A stretch of 64,000 bases of DNA from Bradyrhizobium daqingense (GTDB taxonomy: Bacteria; Pseudomonadota; Alphaproteobacteria; Rhizobiales; Xanthobacteraceae): the NCBI RefSeq assembly GCF_021044685.1, contig NZ_CP088014.1, positions 6,372,001 through 6,436,000 of the forward strand. Reading direction: 5' to 3'. Positions 43,726-52,096 of the stretch are shown piece by piece. Position 1 is the stretch's first letter. The number at the start of each line of letters is the position of its first letter. The notes below the pieces were generated by a model. It was not told where the DNA came from. It saw nothing but the letters and a program-made list of their open reading frames with translations, and did not search any database. Made by a program: the position numbers and the translations under genes.

Positions 43726-44343
43726 ATGACTAAGCGCAGTGAGGCGAAGTACAAGATCGATCGCCGTATGGGCCAGAACATCTGGGGCCGCCCGAAGAGC
43801 CCCGTGAATCGCCGCGAATACGGCCCCGGCCAGCATGGCCAGCGCCGCAAGGGCAAGCTCTCCGACTTCGGCGTGCAGCTGCGCGCCAAGCAGAAGCTGA
43901 AGGGCTATTACGCCAACATCAGCGAGCGCCAGTTCCACGGCATCTATGTCGAGGCGAGCCGCCTCAAGGGTGACACCGGCGAGAACCTCATCGGCCTGCT
44001 CGAGCGTCGTCTCGACGCGGTCGTGTACCGGGCCAAGTTCGTCTCCACGATCTTCGCTGCCCGCCAGTTCATCAACCACGGCCACGTCAAGGTGAACGGC
44101 CGCAAGGTCAACATCTCGAGCTACCAGCTCAAGGTCGGCGACGTGATCGAGGTCAAGGAAGCCTCCAAGCAGCTCGCTCACGTGCTCGAAGCCAGCCAGC
44201 TCCCCGAGCGCGACGTTCCCGACTATCTCGAAGTCGACCACGGCAAGATGACCGCGAAGTACACCCGCATCCCCGGCCTCTCCGACGTGCCGTTCCCGGT
44301 GCAGATGGAGCCGCATCTGGTCGTCGAATTCTATTCGCGCTGA
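43726..44343 (+). CDS. rpsD: 30S ribosomal protein S4
   Basis: 205 residues from ATG at 43726, with GAGG 5 bases upstream. It binds 16S rRNA early in small-subunit assembly. The N-domain has no zinc Cys cluster and begins TKRSEAKYKIDRRMGQNIWG; then NRREYGPGQHGQRR, and the S4 RNA-binding domain at about 95-155 (RRLDAVVYRAKFVSTIFAAR, FINHGHVKVNGRKVNI). It is alone and not in an alpha operon, as is usual in Rhizobiales. A strong terminator follows. Confidence 0.97.
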   Translation: MTKRSEAKYKIDRRMGQNIWGRPKSPVNRREYGPGQHGQRRKGKLSDFGVQLRAKQKLKGYYANISERQFHGIYVEASRLKGDTGENLIGLLERRLDAVVYRAKFVSTIFAARQFINHGHVKVNGRKVNISSYQLKVGDVIEVKEASKQLAHVLEASQLPERDVPDYLEVDHGKMTAKYTRIPGLSDVPFPVQMEPHLVVEFYSR

Positions 44344-44365
44344 TAGGCTCAGTAGATCGACATTC

Positions 44366-44395
44366 AAAGGCCCCGGTTTCCGGGGCCTTTTTGTT
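44366..44395 (+). terminator. Rho-independent terminator of rpsD
   Basis: AAAGGCCCCGG and CCGGGGCCTTT form an 11-bp stem with a 3-base loop, followed by TTGTTG. It lies 22 bases after the rpsD stop. Confidence 0.9.
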
Positions 44396-44403
44396 GTGAT
44401 AAC

Positions 44404-44628
44404 GTGCCGTCGATGTCCCAGACGACTGACCAGCTCGCCAACATCACCCCATCGGCCACGCCTAGCGAGGCGGAGGTTGAGGCATGGGCCAAGCTGCCCC
44501 GCGACGAGCAGGTTCGCCGATATCAAGCTCTGTTCGCTCAGCCCGAATGCAACAGTTTTACCTCGGACTCTCCGGACGACATTCTCGCTGCCGCGCGTCT
44601 ACGCGTTGCTCAACGCCGCCATGGCTGA
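44404..44628 (+). CDS. Antitoxin of a ParDE/RelBE-like module
   Basis: 74 residues from GTG at 44404; ATG at 44413 is an equally good start giving 71. The central part has LPRDEQVRRYQALFAQPECN followed by DSPDDILAAARLRVAQRRHG, a helical toxin-wrapping tail. The N-terminal part is Thr/Ser-rich and not a clear ribbon-helix-helix. Identification rests on its position: it overlaps the toxin start by 8 bases, the typical antitoxin-first layout. Codon third positions are more A/T than in rpsD. Confidence 0.68.
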   Translation: MPSMSQTTDQLANITPSATPSEAEVEAWAKLPRDEQVRRYQALFAQPECNSFTSDSPDDILAAARLRVAQRRHG

Positions 44629-44917
44629 GTACCGGTTATCGGAGCGTACCCGAGCCGATCTAATCGACATCTACGACTTCACCGAGAGCCGGTTCGGAAA
44701 ATACCAGGCGGAAGCCTATTACGCAGGGCTGATCCGTTCCTTCGAGCTGCTCGCCGACTTTCCCCTGATCGGCCAGCAAGTGGATGAGCTCGCGGTAGGC
44801 CATCGACGTTTCCGCTTCCAATCCCACCTGATCTTCTACACGGTGCAACCCGACCACGTTGAAATCCGCGCCATTCTTCATGGCGCGCAACACATCAGAC
44901 CGCAGCTATTCGACTAG
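44621..44917 (+). CDS. ParE/RelE-superfamily toxin
   Basis: 98 residues. YRLSERTRADLIDIYDFTES and FGKYQAEAYYAGLIRSFELL are the N-terminal helices of ParE-type toxins; LADFPLIGQQVDELAVGHRR, then FQSHLIFYTVQPDHVEIRAI and LHGAQHIRPQL give the characteristic C-terminal sheet ending in the 'ILHxxxD/RP' pattern. ParE toxins block gyrase; RelE toxins cut mRNA on ribosomes. The sequence favours the ParE branch. It overlaps the antitoxin gene and sits 3 bases before the threonine aldolase gene. Confidence 0.87.
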   Translation: MAEYRLSERTRADLIDIYDFTESRFGKYQAEAYYAGLIRSFELLADFPLIGQQVDELAVGHRRFRFQSHLIFYTVQPDHVEIRAILHGAQHIRPQLFD

Positions 44918-44920
44918 AGA

Positions 44921-46000
44921 ATGAGACAGGCCATGCTCTACACCCCTCCCCCGGTCGATCCCAAGGCGCCGCCGGTGCGCATCAATCTGCTATCAGACAC
45001 GCAGACGAGGCCAACGGCTGCGATGCGCGAAGCGATGGCGCGGGCTGAGGTCGGCGACGAGCAGGTCGGTGACGATCCGACGGTCAATGCGCTGTGCGAG
45101 CGCGTAGCGGATCTGCTCGGCAAGGAAGCGGCGGTCTACATGCCCTCGGGCACGATGTGCAACGTCACCGCGACGCTGGTGCATTGCCGCCCCGGCGACG
45201 AGATTTTAGCGCATGAGACCGCGCACATCATCGCCCGCGAAGGCGGCGCGCATGCGGCGATCGGCGGCTTCCAGGTCACGCAGCTCAAGGGCCCCGACGG
45301 CCAGTTCACGCCGGAGACGTTCCGCAAGGCGCTGCGTCCGCGCACGCGCTACCAGCCGCCGCAGACCGTCGTCAGCGTCGAGCAGACCGCCAATATCGGT
45401 GGCGGCACGATCTGGAAGAAGGCCGCGCTCGACGAGATCGTGGCGATCGCCAAGCAGCACGGCCTCATTACCCACATGGACGGCGCGCGCCTGCTCAATG
45501 CCACGGTGGCGAGCGGCATCTCGCCGCGCGACATGACAGCGGGATGGGATTCGGCCTGGATCGATTTCTCCAAGGGCCTCGGTGCGCCGATCGGCGGCGT
45601 GCTGGCCGGCTCGCGCACCTTCATCGACGCGGTGTGGCAGTGGAAGCAGCGGCTCGGCGGCTCGATGCGGCAAGCCGGAATCTGCGCCGCCGCCTGCATC
45701 TACGCGCTCGACCACCACGTCGAGCGCCTCGCCGACGATCATGCCAATGCGCGCGCACTCGCCCGCGGGCTGTCGCAGATTTCGGGCATCGAGGTCCAGG
45801 AGCCCGAGACCAATCTCGTGTTCTTCAGGCCCGACGGCGCCGGCATTGCCGGCGACAAGATGGTCGCAGCGCTGCGCCAGCGCGGCGTCACGCTTGCGAT
45901 GATGGACGGCCGCATCCGCGCCTGCACCCATCTCGACGTGGATGCGGGCCAAATCGAGGAGACGATCAGTTACGTCCGCGAGATCGTGCGCGGGGCGTAA
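44921..46000 (+). CDS. ltaE: Low-specificity L-threonine aldolase
   Basis: 359-residue PLP enzyme that splits threonine to glycine and acetaldehyde. INLLSDTQTRPTAAMREAMA opens it; MPSGTMCN holds the cofactor stacking region; THMDGARLLNATVASG has the Asp that contacts the pyridine; Lys218 in WIDFSKGLGAP forms the Schiff base. The ATG at 44921 or the next at 44933 could be used. The gene starts 3 bases after the toxin stop, so it may be read through from the TA promoter. Confidence 0.93.
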   Translation: MRQAMLYTPPPVDPKAPPVRINLLSDTQTRPTAAMREAMARAEVGDEQVGDDPTVNALCERVADLLGKEAAVYMPSGTMCNVTATLVHCRPGDEILAHETAHIIAREGGAHAAIGGFQVTQLKGPDGQFTPETFRKALRPRTRYQPPQTVVSVEQTANIGGGTIWKKAALDEIVAIAKQHGLITHMDGARLLNATVASGISPRDMTAGWDSAWIDFSKGLGAPIGGVLAGSRTFIDAVWQWKQRLGGSMRQAGICAAACIYALDHHVERLADDHANARALARGLSQISGIEVQEPETNLVFFRPDGAGIAGDKMVAALRQRGVTLAMMDGRIRACTHLDVDAGQIEETISYVREIVRGA

Positions 46001-46063
46001 TCAGAGCGTTTTCGAGCGAAGTGGATACCGGTTCGCGTAAAGAAAACGCGTCAAAACGACAGT

Positions 46064-47323
46064 CTATCGCCCCATCGCCTGATAGATCAGCGTCTTCAGA
46101 TCGAGCTGAATCCGGCCGCGCTGCGACGGCGTTTGCACCATGAAGATCCCGAACAGATCGTCTTCGGGATCGATGAAGAAGAACGTGCCGCCGACGCCGT
46201 CCCAGCGATACTCGCCAAGCGGCCATGACGTGCCCGTGGGCACGGAGGTGCGCACCGCAAAGCCGAGGCCGAAGCCGGAATTGGCGCCGGGATAATAGCT
46301 ATGCTCGCGCGCGATCTTCGTCTCAGGCCCGACGTGATCGGACGCCATCAGCGCGATGGTCTCGGGCTTGAGATAACGCCGTCCCTCATACGTGCCGCCA
46401 TTCAGCAGCATCTGCGCGAAACGGGCGTAGTCACCGATCGTGCCGACCATACCGCCGCCGCCTGATTCCCATTTCAGCGGCCGCCTGATGTCGCGCATCG
46501 GTGTGGTCGGGTTGATGTTGCGATCAGCCGGCATCGGCTCGGCGATGCGCGGAAACTTGGCGGGATCGGCGACGAAGAACGCCGTCTCCGTCATGCCGAG
46601 CGGATCCAGCAGCCGCTCCTTCTCGAACTGGAGCAGTGTCTTTCCCGAAGCGACCTCGACGACGCGGCCGAGCACGTCGGTGGAAAAGCCATAGTCCCAC
46701 ACCGTACCCGGCTGCTCGGCCAGCGGCAGCGTCGCGATCTTCGCGGCGAAGTCGGCATTGCCGAGATTGCTTTGGAAAAGATTGGCCTCGGCATAGAGCT
46801 CGCGCACCAAGCCGCCGCCATGATAGCCGTAAGGCAGCCCCGAGGTGTGGCGCAGCAGATCCTTGATGGTGACCGGGCGCGCGAGCGGCTCGAGCGCCAG
46901 CGTCGCCTTGCCGTCCTCGGCCTTCCTCTCGACGCCGACCTTCATCTGGGCGAAGGCGGGTATGAATTTCGAGACGGGATCATCGAGCGAGAGCTTGCCC
47001 TCCTCGACCAGCATCATCGCCATGACGGAGGTGATCGGCTTCGACATCGAATAGAGCCGGAAGATCGTGTCCGCGCTCATCGAAAGCTGGGTCGCGACGT
47101 CGCGGACGCCGAAATTCTCGTAATAGACCGGCTTGCCGTGCTGCTGGAGCAGCAGGATGGCGCCGGGAATCTTGCCGGTGGCGACCTCGTTTCGGATGTA
47201 ATCGGAAACCTTTGCCAGGCCTTCGGCCGAGAATTTGCGCGTAGCGCTCTCCGAACTCGCATGCGCACCGACCATGCCGAACAGAAGAACGAGCGCCGCG
47301 ACCAGGGCGCGGCGCCCGAACAT
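46064..47323 (-). CDS. Beta-lactamase-fold serine hydrolase, copy 2
   Basis: 419 residues from ATG at 47323 with GGAG upstream. Signal peptide LVAALVLLFGMVGAHAS. The SxxK motif is Ser92-Met-Ser-Lys95 (YSMSKPITS), and the Tyr motif is in WDYGFSTDVLG. HTSGLPYGYHGGG and GGGGMVGTIGDYARFAQMLL are typical of class C-like esterases and D-aminopeptidases (EstB/penicillin-binding-protein-like family). It starts 1 base after copy 1 ends. The last part (TPSQRGRIQLDLKTLIYQAM) parallels copy 1. True beta-lactamase activity is not implied. Confidence 0.9.
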   Translation of the reverse strand: MFGRRALVAALVLLFGMVGAHASSESATRKFSAEGLAKVSDYIRNEVATGKIPGAILLLQQHGKPVYYENFGVRDVATQLSMSADTIFRLYSMSKPITSVMAMMLVEEGKLSLDDPVSKFIPAFAQMKVGVERKAEDGKATLALEPLARPVTIKDLLRHTSGLPYGYHGGGLVRELYAEANLFQSNLGNADFAAKIATLPLAEQPGTVWDYGFSTDVLGRVVEVASGKTLLQFEKERLLDPLGMTETAFFVADPAKFPRIAEPMPADRNINPTTPMRDIRRPLKWESGGGGMVGTIGDYARFAQMLLNGGTYEGRRYLKPETIALMASDHVGPETKIAREHSYYPGANSGFGLGFAVRTSVPTGTSWPLGEYRWDGVGGTFFFIDPEDDLFGIFMVQTPSQRGRIQLDLKTLIYQAMGR

Positions 47324-47324
47324 T

Positions 47325-48611
47325 TCACTTCTCCATGGCTTCATAGACGAGCTGCTTCAATGTCCGTTGCACGCGCTGGCGCTCGGTCGGCGTCTGCTCC
47401 AGGAGGACGAAGAACATGTCCTGCTTGGGATCGATGACGAAATAGCAGCCGGAGGCGCCATCCCACTTCAATTCGCCGAGATTGCCGGGCGGCGGCGGCT
47501 TTGCGTTGCCGGGACCGGTACGCACGGCGAGCCCGAGACCGAAGCCGAACCCGTCGCCGGGGAAATAGAAGTAATCGCGATCGACGCCGGAGCCCGGTCC
47601 GACCTGATCGGTCGTCATCAGCGTGAATGTCTCGGGCTTGAGGATGGTCTTGCCGTCGAGGCTGCCGCCGTTGAGCAGCATCTGCGCGAAGCGTTCGTAG
47701 TCGGCCATGGTCGTGACCATGCCGCCGCTGGCGAACTGGATCTTCTTTGCGACGGTGGGATCGTTGATCCGGCCGACCCGGAAATCACTGTCGTTCGGCA
47801 CCGGCTGCGCCAGCAGCTTCTGCTTCTCGGGGGCCGTGACGAAGAAGCCGGTATCGACCATGCCCAGGGGATCGAGCAGCTTCTCCCGCATGATGTCGAT
47901 GAGCGACTTGCCGGCCGCGACCTCCATCACACGCGCCAGCACGTCGGTGGAATGACCGTATTGCCAGAGCGCGCCCGGCTGGTTGTGCAGCGGCAATTTT
48001 GCGATGCGCTCGGCGAACTCGGCGAGGTCGTAATCGCCGGCATAGAGGTTGGCCTCGCGATAGGCCTTGCGCACCAGGCTGTCGCCATAGAAGCCATAGG
48101 TGATGCCGGAGGTGTGGCGCATCAGGTCGAGCACGGTCATCGGCCGGTTCGGCGGCACCAGCTCGAGCGACTTGCTGCCGTCCTCGGCCTTCTTCTCGAC
48201 GCCGACCTTCACATTGGCGAAGGACGGGATGTATTTCGAGACGGGATCATCGAGCTTGATCTTGCCGTCCTCGACCAATTGCATCGCGACCACCGAGGTG
48301 ATCGCCTTGGTCATCGAGAACAGGCGGAAGATGGTTTTGTCGGTGATCGGCGCCTTGCTGACCACGTCCTGCACGCCGAAGGCCTCGTGGTAGACCGCCT
48401 TGCCGTGCTGCTTGATCAGCACGGTGGCTCCGGCAATCTTGCCGGTCGCGACTTCGTTCTTGAAGAATTCGCTGATCTTGGCGAGCTTGTCCTGATTGAA
48501 ACGCGCTCCGGCCGGAATCTCGTAGGTTCCCTCCGCCCGCGCGAACGACATTGCACCAAGAGACACCAGCGCGCCGCAGAGCAGCGCACGCAGTCCAGAA
48601 TGTGAAATCAT
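47325..48611 (-). CDS. Beta-lactamase-fold serine hydrolase, copy 1
   Basis: 428 residues from ATG at 48611, which follows GGGGAGGGG. Signal peptide LRALLCGALVSLGAMSFARA. SxxK is Ser99-Met-Thr-Lys102 (FSMTKAITS), and the Tyr motif lies in WQYGHSTDVLA. HTSGITYGFYGDS and ASGGMVTTMADYERFAQMLL match copy 2. The two are tandem paralogues, diverged but collinear throughout. Probably exported ester or peptide hydrolases. A 46-base gap separates this start from the end of the macro-domain gene. Confidence 0.9.
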   Translation of the reverse strand: MISHSGLRALLCGALVSLGAMSFARAEGTYEIPAGARFNQDKLAKISEFFKNEVATGKIAGATVLIKQHGKAVYHEAFGVQDVVSKAPITDKTIFRLFSMTKAITSVVAMQLVEDGKIKLDDPVSKYIPSFANVKVGVEKKAEDGSKSLELVPPNRPMTVLDLMRHTSGITYGFYGDSLVRKAYREANLYAGDYDLAEFAERIAKLPLHNQPGALWQYGHSTDVLARVMEVAAGKSLIDIMREKLLDPLGMVDTGFFVTAPEKQKLLAQPVPNDSDFRVGRINDPTVAKKIQFASGGMVTTMADYERFAQMLLNGGSLDGKTILKPETFTLMTTDQVGPGSGVDRDYFYFPGDGFGFGLGLAVRTGPGNAKPPPPGNLGELKWDGASGCYFVIDPKQDMFFVLLEQTPTERQRVQRTLKQLVYEAMEK

Positions 48612-48657
48612 ATCCCCTCCCCGGAACATGGTCCGGCGGAGTGTACCGGCGGCGCCA

Positions 48658-49203
48658 TCAGGCACAAGGGCTGCCGTGTCGCGCGAGCGCCTCGGCATGA
48701 AGCTTGGCGCTCGGCTCGGAGAAGCAGCAGAATATCACGCGAGCAACGGAGGGAGCGACAGAGAGCCCCTCAATCACCGTCCGCACGGCGATATCGGCCG
48801 CTCGGTCGGCAGGGAAGCGGTAAACGCCGGTCGAGATTGCCGGAAATGCCACCGAGGTCAGCTCGTGCTTTCCGCACAGCTCCATGGAGCGGCGATAGCA
48901 GGAGGCGAGCAGATCGTCCTCGCTGAGCGTGCCGTCCTTCCAGACCGGCCCGACGGTATGGATCACATGCGCGGCCTTGAGCCGATAACCCCCGGTGATC
49001 TTGGCGTCGCCGGTCTTGCAGCCGTGCAGCATGCGGCATTCCGCGACGAGTTCAGGCCCGGCGGCCCGGTGGATCGCGCCGTCCACGCCGCCCCCGCCAA
49101 GGAGCGACGTGTTGGCGGCGTTGACGATGGTGTCAACGCCGAGTGTGGTGATGTCGGCAATGATGACCTCGAGCTCGGCGCCTTCAACCTGGCGCGTCAC
49201 CAC
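48658..49203 (-). CDS. Macro-domain protein (ADP-ribose binding)
   Basis: 181 residues from GTG at 49203, placed by GAGG 5 bases upstream; GTG at 49200 or 49209 are alternatives. The fold is a single macro domain: ADITTLGVDTIVNAANTSLL with the catalytic Asn, GGGGVDGAIHRAAG loop, and FPAISTGVYRFPADRAADIA. This is the MacroD/YmdB class, which removes ADP-ribose from proteins or hydrolyses O-acetyl-ADP-ribose. It starts 10 bases after grxD ends and shares its transcript. Confidence 0.9.
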   Translation of the reverse strand: MVTRQVEGAELEVIIADITTLGVDTIVNAANTSLLGGGGVDGAIHRAAGPELVAECRMLHGCKTGDAKITGGYRLKAAHVIHTVGPVWKDGTLSEDDLLASCYRRSMELCGKHELTSVAFPAISTGVYRFPADRAADIAVRTVIEGLSVAPSVARVIFCCFSEPSAKLHAEALARHGSPCA

Positions 49204-49213
49204 GGTCACCTCA

Positions 49214-49540
49214 TCAAGCCGCGACGACGACGCCCTTCTCGGTGAACAGCTGCTGCAATTCCCCGGCCTGGAACATCTCGCGGACGATGTCGCAGCCACC
49301 GACGAACTCGCCCTTCACATAGAGCTGCGGAATGGTCGGCCAGTTCGAATATTCCTTGATGCCGTTGCGCAGCTCGGCGGATTCGAGGACGTTGAGCCCC
49401 TTATAGCCGACGCCGATGTGGTCGAGGATCTGGACGACCTGGCCGGAGAAACCGCACTGCGGAAATTGCGGCGTGCCCTTCATGAACAGAACCACGTCGT
49501 TCGACTTCACTTCGTTGGCGATGAATTCCTGGATGCTCAT
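49214..49540 (-). CDS. grxD: Monothiol glutaredoxin (Grx4 type)
   Basis: 108 residues with the CGFS active site at Cys29 (PQFPQCGFSGQ), the WPTIPQLYVKGEFVGG glutathione groove and GGCDIVREMF. CGFS glutaredoxins carry Fe-S clusters with BolA partners. In many alphaproteobacteria grxD sits beside bolA; here bolA is 3.8 kb away (53316) with egtBD and ltrA between. The 284 bases from 49541 to the divergent egtB hold no gene and contain an A/T-rich stretch near 49600 likely to carry promoters for both. Confidence 0.95.
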   Translation of the reverse strand: MSIQEFIANEVKSNDVVLFMKGTPQFPQCGFSGQVVQILDHIGVGYKGLNVLESAELRNGIKEYSNWPTIPQLYVKGEFVGGCDIVREMFQAGELQQLFTEKGVVVAA

Positions 49541-49824
49541 ATCCGTGTCCTTTTGGGGCCTCGACGATCGCTTCGGGCCGGCCCAGCCGATTTAACCCGA
49601 TATCTGGCTATATATGTAGCCCAAACCGTTGTGCATCCAAAGTAAAATGGCGGCGACGCACCTCCCATGGACGGTCTGGAGCCCGCCAGGTCCATAGGCT
49701 GATGACGTTAATATCATCGCCGGAGAGGACTTTCATACCGTACCGGAGCCCCTATCTAGGACGAACCCTGGTTTTGGAACCGGGGAACGCCAACAACGTT
49801 CTCTTGTCCTGTCTGGAGAAAAAC

Positions 49825-51069
49825 GTGACGAAACCAGCCTCCGCTACGGCCGCCCCTCATTCGTCACTTTCCTCCCACCCGGGCGACCTCGCCTGGCGGC
49901 TGGAAGACGCGTTTCTCAACGTTCGCAATGAGACTGAGCGCCGAGCGGCGCCACTGTCGCCGGAGGACCAGCAGATTCAGTCGATGCCCGATGCGAGCCC
50001 GGCGAAATGGCATCGGGCGCATACCACCTGGTTCTGGGAGCAATTCCTGCTCGGCGAGCACTGTCCCGACTACCGGCCCTTCCACCCCGATTTCGCGTTC
50101 CTGTTCAATTCCTATTACGTCAGCGCCGGCCCGCGTCATGCCCGCAACCATCGCGGTGACATCACCCGGCCCAGCGCGGACGAAGTCGGCGCCTATCGCA
50201 AATATATCGATGCCGCCGTCGTCAAATTCTTCCGCGAGTCTGACGCGGCTAAGCTGCGCGAGATCGCGCCGCTGGTCGAGGTCGGGCTCAACCACGAGCA
50301 GCAGCATCAGGAGCTGATGTTCACGGACATCCTGCACGCCTTCGCGCAGAATCCGGTCTACCCGGCCTATGAGCCCGAATGGCGCTTCCCGGTCGCAACG
50401 CGCGGCGGCGATGACTGGTTGACACTCAACGAAGGCATTCACACCGTCGGCCACGTCGATGACAGCTTCCATTTCGACAATGAGAAGCCTGCCCATCGCG
50501 CACTGGTCGGCCCGGTCAAGCTCGCACGGCACCTCGTCACCAACGCCGAATGGCTCGCCTTCATGCAGGATGGCGGCTACCGGACCGCAACGCTGTGGCT
50601 GATGGACGGCTTTGCCGCGGCCAGCAAGGAAGACTGGCAGGCCCCGGGCTATTGGCGCGAGGTTGATGGCGCATGGCATGTGATGACGCTGGCCGGCCTC
50701 AAGCCGGTCGATCCGAACGCGCCGGTCTGCCACGTCAGCTATTACGAGGCGGATGCGTATGCCCGCTGGGCCGGCAAACACCTGCCGACCGAGATGGAAT
50801 GGGAGGTCGCCGCGCGCGCGAACCAGCTCAATGACGCGTTCGGCATCGTCTGGCAATGGACGCGATCTTCGTACTCCCCCTACCCCGGCTATCGCGCCGT
50901 CGAGGGCGCGCTCGGCGAATACAACGGCAAGTTCATGATCAATCAATTGGTGCTGCGCGGCTCCTCGCTTGCAACCCCGGAAGGGCACAGCCGTATCACC
51001 TATCGCAACTTCTTCTATCCGCACCACCGCTGGCAGTTCACGGGGCTGCGGCTCGCCGACTACGAGTAA
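49825..51069 (+). CDS. egtB: Ergothioneine synthase EgtB (sulfoxide synthase)
   Basis: 414 residues from GTG at 49825, with GGAGA upstream; longer in-frame sequence is not family-like. EgtB joins hercynine to a thiol (cysteine or gamma-glutamyl-cysteine) with oxygen. The DinB-like iron site is His66 (KWHRAHTTWFWE), His157 and His161 (NHEQQHQEL). The C-terminal formylglycine-generating-type domain has NEKPAHRALVGPVKLARHLV, NAEWLAFMQDGGY, HLPTEMEWEVAARA and RGSSLATPEGHSR. The next gene is egtD. No egtA or egtC is here, suggesting that cysteine or an external glutamyl-cysteine source is used. Confidence 0.93.
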   Translation: MTKPASATAAPHSSLSSHPGDLAWRLEDAFLNVRNETERRAAPLSPEDQQIQSMPDASPAKWHRAHTTWFWEQFLLGEHCPDYRPFHPDFAFLFNSYYVSAGPRHARNHRGDITRPSADEVGAYRKYIDAAVVKFFRESDAAKLREIAPLVEVGLNHEQQHQELMFTDILHAFAQNPVYPAYEPEWRFPVATRGGDDWLTLNEGIHTVGHVDDSFHFDNEKPAHRALVGPVKLARHLVTNAEWLAFMQDGGYRTATLWLMDGFAAASKEDWQAPGYWREVDGAWHVMTLAGLKPVDPNAPVCHVSYYEADAYARWAGKHLPTEMEWEVAARANQLNDAFGIVWQWTRSSYSPYPGYRAVEGALGEYNGKFMINQLVLRGSSLATPEGHSRITYRNFFYPHHRWQFTGLRLADYE

Positions 51070-51113
51070 TCCGACGACAAATGCGCGCCGGACAGCGCGT
51101 TCAGGAGAGTATC

Positions 51114-52085
51114 ATGAATGTGCACGCCAGCGCTTTGGCCGAAGCCCATCTCCCCGACGAGCAGACCACCGCTTTCGCCCGCGAGGCCATCGCGGACCTC
51201 TCGCAGCAGCCGAAAAAGCTGTCGCCGAAATTTTTCTACGATGCGGCCGGGTCGGAGCTGTTCGAGGCGATCACGAAGCTGCCGGAATATTATCCGACGC
51301 GTACCGAGCTTGCGATCCTGAGAGAGCGCGGCGGCGAGATCGCGCAGATCATCCCTGAGCATGCGGCGCTGGTCGAGTTCGGCGCCGGCGCCACCACGAA
51401 AGTCCGCCTGCTGCTCGGCCACTGTAGATTCGCGGCCTATGTCCCCGTCGACATCTCCGGCGATTTCCTGAAGGCACAGGCGAACGGCCTGAAGCGGGAT
51501 TTCCCCTCGCTCGGCATTTATCCCGTCGCGGCCGACTTCACGACGCCGTTCGAGCTGCCGAGGCAAGTCGCATCCATGCCCAAGGTCGGCTTCTTCCCGG
51601 GCTCGACCATCGGCAATTTCGAGCCGCAGGAAGCGCAAGCCTTCCTGAAGAGCGCCCGCAAGATCCTCGGTAGCGGAGCGCAGATGATCATTGGCGCCGA
51701 TCTCGAGAAGGACGAGAAAGTGCTGCACGACGCCTATAACGATGCCGCCGGCGTCACCGCGCGCTTCAACCTCAATGTGCTGGTGCGCATCAACCGCGAG
51801 CTCGGCGGCAATTTCGACCTCTCCGCCTTCACCCATCGCGCGATCTACAATCGCGAGCGGCACCGTATCGAGATGCACCTGATCAGCAAGAAGAGCCAGA
51901 CCGTGCGCCTGCTCGGCACCAGCTTCTCGTTCCGCCCGGGCGAGAGCATCCACACCGAGAACAGCTACAAATACAGCATCGAACGGTTTGCGGCGCTGGC
52001 GCAGGGCGCAGGCTGGCGCGCGCGCGAGAGCTGGACGGATGCAGCCGGGATGTTCTCGGTGCACGCGCTGGAGGTGGCGCAGTAA
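51114..52085 (+). CDS. egtD: L-histidine N-alpha-methyltransferase EgtD
   Basis: 323 residues from ATG at 51114 with AGGAG upstream. It trimethylates histidine to hercynine, the substrate of EgtB. SPKFFYDAAGSELFEAITKL and PEYYPTRTELAIL open the histidine-binding side; LVEFGAGATTKVRLLL is the AdoMet loop; FFPGSTIGNFEPQEA and SFRPGESIHTENSYKYS are EgtD hallmarks. It starts 44 bases after egtB. Its stop converges with ltrA, 11 bases apart. Confidence 0.94.
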   Translation: MNVHASALAEAHLPDEQTTAFAREAIADLSQQPKKLSPKFFYDAAGSELFEAITKLPEYYPTRTELAILRERGGEIAQIIPEHAALVEFGAGATTKVRLLLGHCRFAAYVPVDISGDFLKAQANGLKRDFPSLGIYPVAADFTTPFELPRQVASMPKVGFFPGSTIGNFEPQEAQAFLKSARKILGSGAQMIIGADLEKDEKVLHDAYNDAAGVTARFNLNVLVRINRELGGNFDLSAFTHRAIYNRERHRIEMHLISKKSQTVRLLGTSFSFRPGESIHTENSYKYSIERFAALAQGAGWRARESWTDAAGMFSVHALEVAQ

Positions 52086-52096
52086 CCGGCGGGGGC

